In this document: positions 5,848 to 8,935 of the stretch, piece by piece
Layout of the letters: each line of letters starts with the position of its first letter
Position numbering within the stretch: position 1 is the stretch's first letter
Program-made: the position numbers and the translations under genes
The notes under the pieces: model-generated
Told to the model about the DNA's origin: nothing
The model's input: only the letters and a program-made list of their open reading frames with translations
Database searches by the model: none
Source: Alphaproteobacteria bacterium
GTDB lineage: Bacteria > Pseudomonadota > Alphaproteobacteria > Rhizobiales > Xanthobacteraceae
Assembly: GCA_005884745.1 (NCBI GenBank)
Contig: VAZU01000016.1
Coordinates: forward strand, 1-8,935
DNA length: 8,935 bases
Direction: 5' to 3'

Positions 5848-6873
5848 TTATGCCGCGCGCTTCTCGAGCTCCTGCTTCCATTGCCCGAGCGTTGCCAGGC
5901 CGTTCATCCGCGCGCGATGCGCGAACGCGCGCTGCGCGGCCGCGACGTTCTCGTTCTTGCCGGACCAGGCCTTCTGGGGCGCCGCCTGCAGCGCGCGGCC
6001 GTACGAGAACGTGAGCTTCCAGGGCACGCCCCCGATCTTGTTCATGGCATCGAGATGGGCGGTTGCTTCCTCCTCGGACTGGCCGCCGGACAGGAACGCG
6101 ATGCCCGGAACTGCGGGGGGCACGCAGTTCTTGAGCACGCGGATGGTTTTCTCGGCGACCTCCTCGACGGAAGCGCGCTGTCCTGACTTCTTGCCCGGCA
6201 CCACCATGTTGGGCTTGAGCACCGTGCCTTCGAGCTGGACGCGCGCAAGGTAGAGCTCCTCGTAGACCGTCTTGAGCACCCATTCGGTGACTTGCGCGCA
6301 TCGGTCGATGTCGTGGCCGCCGTCCATCAGCACCTCGGGCTCGACGATCGGCACGATGTCCTCCTCCTGGCACAAGCCGGCATAGCGCGCGAGCGCATGC
6401 GCATTGGCACGGATGCAGGAATAGCTTGGAATGCCGGCACCGATGTCGATCACGGCGCGCCACTTGGCGAAACGGGCGCCGAGCCCGCGATATTCGGCGA
6501 GCCGCTCGCGCAGGCCGTCGAGGCCCTCGGTGACGACTTCGCCGGGATAGAACGGCAGCGGCTTGGTGCCCTTGTCGACCTTGATCCCCGGAATGGAGCC
6601 GGCCTGCTCGATCAGCTTGACCAGCGACGTGCCGTCCTTGGCGGTCTGGCGGATGGTCTCGTCGTAAAGAATGACGCCGGAAATGTATTTCGACATGGCG
6701 TCGGTCGAGCGAAACAGCAGCTCGCGGTAATCGCGGCGCGTGTCCGCGGTGGAATCCACCCCGATCGAATCGAACCGCTTCTTGATCGTGCCGGTGGATT
6801 CATCGGCCGCCAGAATGCCCTTGCCGGGCGTGACCATGGCCTGGGCAATTTTGTTGAGCTCAGCGAGGTTCAT
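5848..6873 (-). CDS. fba: Class I fructose-bisphosphate aldolase
   Basis: A 341-residue enzyme of the metal-independent, eukaryotic-type class I family. It reversibly cleaves fructose-1,6-bisphosphate to glyceraldehyde-3-phosphate and dihydroxyacetone phosphate. The active site is complete: Asp24 in ILAADES, Lys137 in FAKWRAV, Glu178 in PIVEPEVLMDGGHD, the Schiff-base Lys220 in LEGTVLKPNMV, Ser262 in FLSGGQSEEEA and Arg293 in FSYGRAL. The reading frame runs further upstream, to 7191, but that extra part is an Arg-rich shadow overlapping pgk. The start at 6871-6873 (MNLAELNK) is set by a GGAGGG just upstream and matches the family N-terminus. It lies 59 nt downstream of pgk in the same direction. 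A small hairpin in that gap (AGGGC 6905-6909 with GCCCT 6920-6924) has no T-run. Confidence 0.96.
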   Translation of the reverse strand: MNLAELNKIAQAMVTPGKGILAADESTGTIKKRFDSIGVDSTADTRRDYRELLFRSTDAMSKYISGVILYDETIRQTAKDGTSLVKLIEQAGSIPGIKVDKGTKPLPFYPGEVVTEGLDGLRERLAEYRGLGARFAKWRAVIDIGAGIPSYSCIRANAHALARYAGLCQEEDIVPIVEPEVLMDGGHDIDRCAQVTEWVLKTVYEELYLARVQLEGTVLKPNMVVPGKKSGQRASVEEVAEKTIRVLKNCVPPAVPGIAFLSGGQSEEEATAHLDAMNKIGGVPWKLTFSYGRALQAAPQKAWSGKNENVAAAQRAFAHRARMNGLATLGQWKQELEKRAA

Positions 6874-6877
6874 CGGA

Positions 6878-6883
6878 CCCTCC
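6878..6883 (-). promoter_or_regulatory. Ribosome binding site of the aldolase gene
   Basis: The minus strand reads GGAGGG followed by TCCG and the ATG at 6871-6873. A second in-frame ATG at 6883-6885 overlaps this site and would add only four residues; the spacing favours the inner ATG. Confidence 0.75.
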
Positions 6884-6932
6884 ATTGTTCTCGACCTCGG
6901 CGGCAGGGCGGGTGCCCTTGCCCTCAAGATCA

Positions 6933-8132
6933 TCACCGCTGTTCGGCTTTCAAGACTTCCACGCCCGGCAAGGCTTTGCCCTCGAGCCATTCGAGGAAAG
7001 CGCCGCCGGCGGTCGAAACGTAGGAAAACCGGCCAGTTACTCCCGCCGCATTGAGGGCCGCGACGGTGTCGCCGCCGCCTGCTACCGAAACGAGCTTGCC
7101 GGCCTCGGTAAGCTCGGCTGCGGCCTCCGCGATCTCGATCGTGGCGTCGTCGAACGGCTCGATCTCGAAGGCTCCTACCGGTCCGTTCCACAGCAAGGTC
7201 TTCGATCGGGCCAGCGCCGAGATGACGTGCTCCACGCTCCGCGGCCCCAGATCGAGGATCATTTCCTCCTCGCCGACCGCGTCGACTGCGACCACCCTCG
7301 AAGGCGCATGCGGCGCGAGCTCGCGCGCCACCACGGCGTCGGTCGGAAGCAGGATCTCGCGCCCCTTGGCATCGGCGGCGGCCACGACCTCGCGCGCGGT
7401 CGTAACGAGATCATGCTCGGCGAGCGATTTGCCGATGCGCCGGCCTTGGGCGGCCAGGAAGGTATTGGCCATGCCGCCGCCGATCGCCAGGATGTCGACC
7501 TTGGCGATCAGATTGCCCAACAGATCGAGCTTGGTCGAGACTTTCGCCCCGCCGACGATCGCCATCACCGGGTGCGCGGGATGCTCCAGGGCCTTTTCCA
7601 GAGCCTCGAGCTCGGCCTGCATGGCGCGTCCGGCGTAAGCGGGGAGACGGTGACCCAATCCTTCGGTCGATGCATGCGCGCGGTGCGCGGCCGAGAACGC
7701 GTCGTTGACCCACAGATCGCCGAGCGCGGCGAGCGAGGCGAGGAACTCCGGATCGTTGTTCTCCTCGCCCTTGTGAAAGCGGGTATTCTCCAAACAGAGA
7801 ATGTCGCCGGGCCGCAGCGCGGCGACCGCCGCTTGCGCCTTCGGGCCGACGCAGTCCTCCGCGAAGGCGACCGGCCGGCCGAGGACCTGCGACACGGCCG
7901 CCGCAACCGGCCTGAGCGATTGCTTCGGATCCGGCCCCTTCGGCCGGCCGAAATGCGAGAGCAGGATCACCTTGCCGCCCTTGTCGGCGATCTCGCGGAT
8001 GGTCGGCGCCACCCGCTCGATCCGGGTCAGATCGCCGACCTTGCCGTCCTCGAGGGGAACGTTGAGATCGACGCGCAGCAGAACCCGCTTGCCCCTGAGG
8101 TCGGCCTCATCGAGGGTGCGGATCGCGACCAT
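6933..8132 (-). CDS. pgk: Phosphoglycerate kinase
   Basis: A 399-residue enzyme, full length for bacterial PGK. It interconverts 1,3-bisphosphoglycerate plus ADP and 3-phosphoglycerate plus ATP in glycolysis and, in reverse, in gluconeogenesis and the Calvin cycle. The N-terminal substrate domain has RVDLNVP (20-26), LLSHFGRPKG (57-66), ENTRFHKGEE (115-124) and DAFSAAHRAHAS (144-155). The hinge and nucleotide domain have GGAKVSTK (194-201), LWNGPVGAFE (314-323), GGGDTVAA (352-359) and STAGGAFLEWLEGKALPGV (373-391). No key residue is missing. The ATG at 8130-8132 lies 18 nt after the normal gap stop codon, so the two genes are almost certainly co-transcribed. If the gap frameshift is real, ribosomes in the wrong frame would run 24 nt into pgk before stopping at 8107, which could alter coupling. 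No strong Shine-Dalgarno site is visible. Confidence 0.97.
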   Translation of the reverse strand: MVAIRTLDEADLRGKRVLLRVDLNVPLEDGKVGDLTRIERVAPTIREIADKGGKVILLSHFGRPKGPDPKQSLRPVAAAVSQVLGRPVAFAEDCVGPKAQAAVAALRPGDILCLENTRFHKGEENNDPEFLASLAALGDLWVNDAFSAAHRAHASTEGLGHRLPAYAGRAMQAELEALEKALEHPAHPVMAIVGGAKVSTKLDLLGNLIAKVDILAIGGGMANTFLAAQGRRIGKSLAEHDLVTTAREVVAAADAKGREILLPTDAVVARELAPHAPSRVVAVDAVGEEEMILDLGPRSVEHVISALARSKTLLWNGPVGAFEIEPFDDATIEIAEAAAELTEAGKLVSVAGGGDTVAALNAAGVTGRFSYVSTAGGAFLEWLEGKALPGVEVLKAEQR

Positions 8133-8150
8133 GGCTCACGATCCGGTCGG

Positions 8151-8935
8151 TCAGATCACCTTGCCCATGGCGACGGCGGTGTCGACCATGCGGTTCGAGA
8201 ACCCCCATTCGTTGTCGTACCAGGCCATCACCCGCACCAGCGTCCCGTCCATCACCTTGGTCTGGTCCATGTGGAAGATCGACGAGTGCCTGGTCGGTAT
8301 AGGTGAGAATGCCCTTGAGCTGCTGTGCGGCCGCGCGGGTGACCGCGCCGTTGATCTCGTCTTTCGAGGTCGGGCGCTTGGCCACGAACTTGAAATCGAT
8401 CGCCGAGACGTTGGCGACCGGAACCCTTATGGCGACGCCGTCGAGCTTGCCGGCGAGTTCCGGCAGCACCAGGCCGACCGCCTTGGCGGCGCCCGTGGAG
8501 GTCGGGATCATGGAAAGCGCCGCGGCGCGCGCCCGGTACAGATCCTTGTGGACCTGATCGAGACTCGGCTGGTCGTTGGTATAGGCGTGCACCGTCGTCA
8601 TGAATCCCTTCTCGATCCCGACCGCGTCGTGCAGCACCTTCACAACGGGAGCCAGGCAATTGGTGGTGCAGGAGGCGTTGGAAACGACGAGATGCTGCTT
8701 CGTCAGCTTGTCGTGATTGACGCCGTAGACGACGGTGAGATCGGCGCCGTCCGAAGGCGACGAGACGAGCACGCGCTTGGCGCCCGCCTGCAGATGCACC
8801 GAGGCCTTTTCCTTCGAGGTGAAAATGCCGGTGCACTCCAGCGCAATGTCGATGCCGAGCTCTTTCCACGGCAGCTCGCCCGGATTCTTGATCGCGGTGA
8901 CTTTGATCTTTCCGGTGCCGCAGTCGATGCTGTCG
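8151..8935 (-). pseudogene. gap: Type I glyceraldehyde-3-phosphate dehydrogenase, 5' partial and frameshifted by an apparent ~32-nt deletion
   Basis: GAPDH oxidises glyceraldehyde-3-phosphate to 1,3-bisphosphoglycerate with NAD(P)+ and feeds PGK, encoded next. The frame is open to the right edge, so the NAD-binding N-terminus is mostly outside. Visible are ALECTGIFTSKEKA, the catalytic Cys in SNASCTTNCLAP (codon 8668-8670), the catalytic His in MTTVHAYTNDQ (codon 8587-8589), SMIPTSTGAAKAVG and RVPVANVS. The protein is normal down to LKGILTYTDQ (codon 8290-8292). After that the frame changes: HSSIFHMDQTKVMDGT...YDNEWGFSNRM...AMGKVI continues in another frame to TGA at 8151-8153. Compared with the family, the stretch between TDQ and HSS (about 11 residues, the V-S-x-DFNHDP loop) is absent, leaving one spare base. 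Unshifted reading runs to 8107 as an unrelated tail. Because both flanks are intact, this is either a very recent mutation or a sequence or assembly error. Confidence 0.9.

Noticed and set aside
6905..6924. Hairpin AGGGC/GCCCT between pgk and the aldolase as a terminator.
   Set aside because: A 5-bp stem with a 10-nt loop and no T-run on the minus strand; the genes are probably co-transcribed.
6874..7191. Possible 106-residue N-terminal extension of the aldolase.
   Set aside because: It is Arg-rich, overlaps the end of pgk, and the inner ATG has a Shine-Dalgarno site and the family N-terminus.
8107..8150. The out-of-frame GAPDH tail overlapping pgk as a real fusion or alternative C-terminus.
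   Set aside because: The conserved GAPDH C-terminus is intact in the neighbouring frame up to 8151, so the tail is just the result of the frameshift.
6885..8306. A 473-codon plus-strand open frame opposite pgk.
   Set aside because: Low-complexity composition with no recognisable motif, fully antisense to a complete, conserved pgk.

Overview
The window is GC-rich with almost no non-coding space, and every recognisable gene has an alphaproteobacterial look. It most resembles Rhizobiales of the Bradyrhizobium/Xanthobacteraceae type. The grounds are codon and GC style, the eukaryotic-type class I fructose-bisphosphate aldolase next to gap and pgk, and two kinds of short palindromic intergenic repeat that I associate with that group. 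This assignment is inference from style and synteny; there is no rRNA or other marker gene in the window.

Layout. (1) Positions 2-412, plus strand: the 3' end of an ABC exporter ATPase domain. (2) Positions 433-580: two inverted copies of a palindromic repeat between convergent genes; the right copy is read into the C-terminus of the next gene. (3) Everything from 512 to 8935 is on the minus strand, so it is read from right to left: gap (5' end outside the window, frameshifted inside it), pgk, class I aldolase, a diverged ThiE-like protein, and an exported Sel1-repeat protein. Their gaps are 18, 59 and 43 nt and then a 4-nt overlap, which looks like one operon. A small palindrome (3991-4027) lies between this block and an inositol-monophosphatase-family gene (3162-3959). 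After an 89-nt gap comes a second tight cluster: a MotA/TolQ/ExbB-like channel protein, an OmpA/MotB-like peptidoglycan-binding partner and a GNAT acetyltransferase (3-nt gap, then 4-nt overlap).

Function. The right half is central carbon metabolism: aldolase, GAPDH and phosphoglycerate kinase catalyse consecutive steps of glycolysis, gluconeogenesis and the Calvin cycle. The left half is envelope work: a probable ion-driven stator-like pair anchored to peptidoglycan, and an ABC exporter. The Sel1 protein is probably periplasmic.

The most notable points are an apparent out-of-frame deletion of about 32 nt in an otherwise well-preserved gap gene, a GNAT whose last 20-odd residues are repeat-encoded, a non-flagellar MotA/MotB-type pair with a long coiled coil, and a ThiE homologue that lacks the usual substrate-binding motifs. 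I see no mobile element, CRISPR array, tRNA or rRNA, and no convincing new multigene system.
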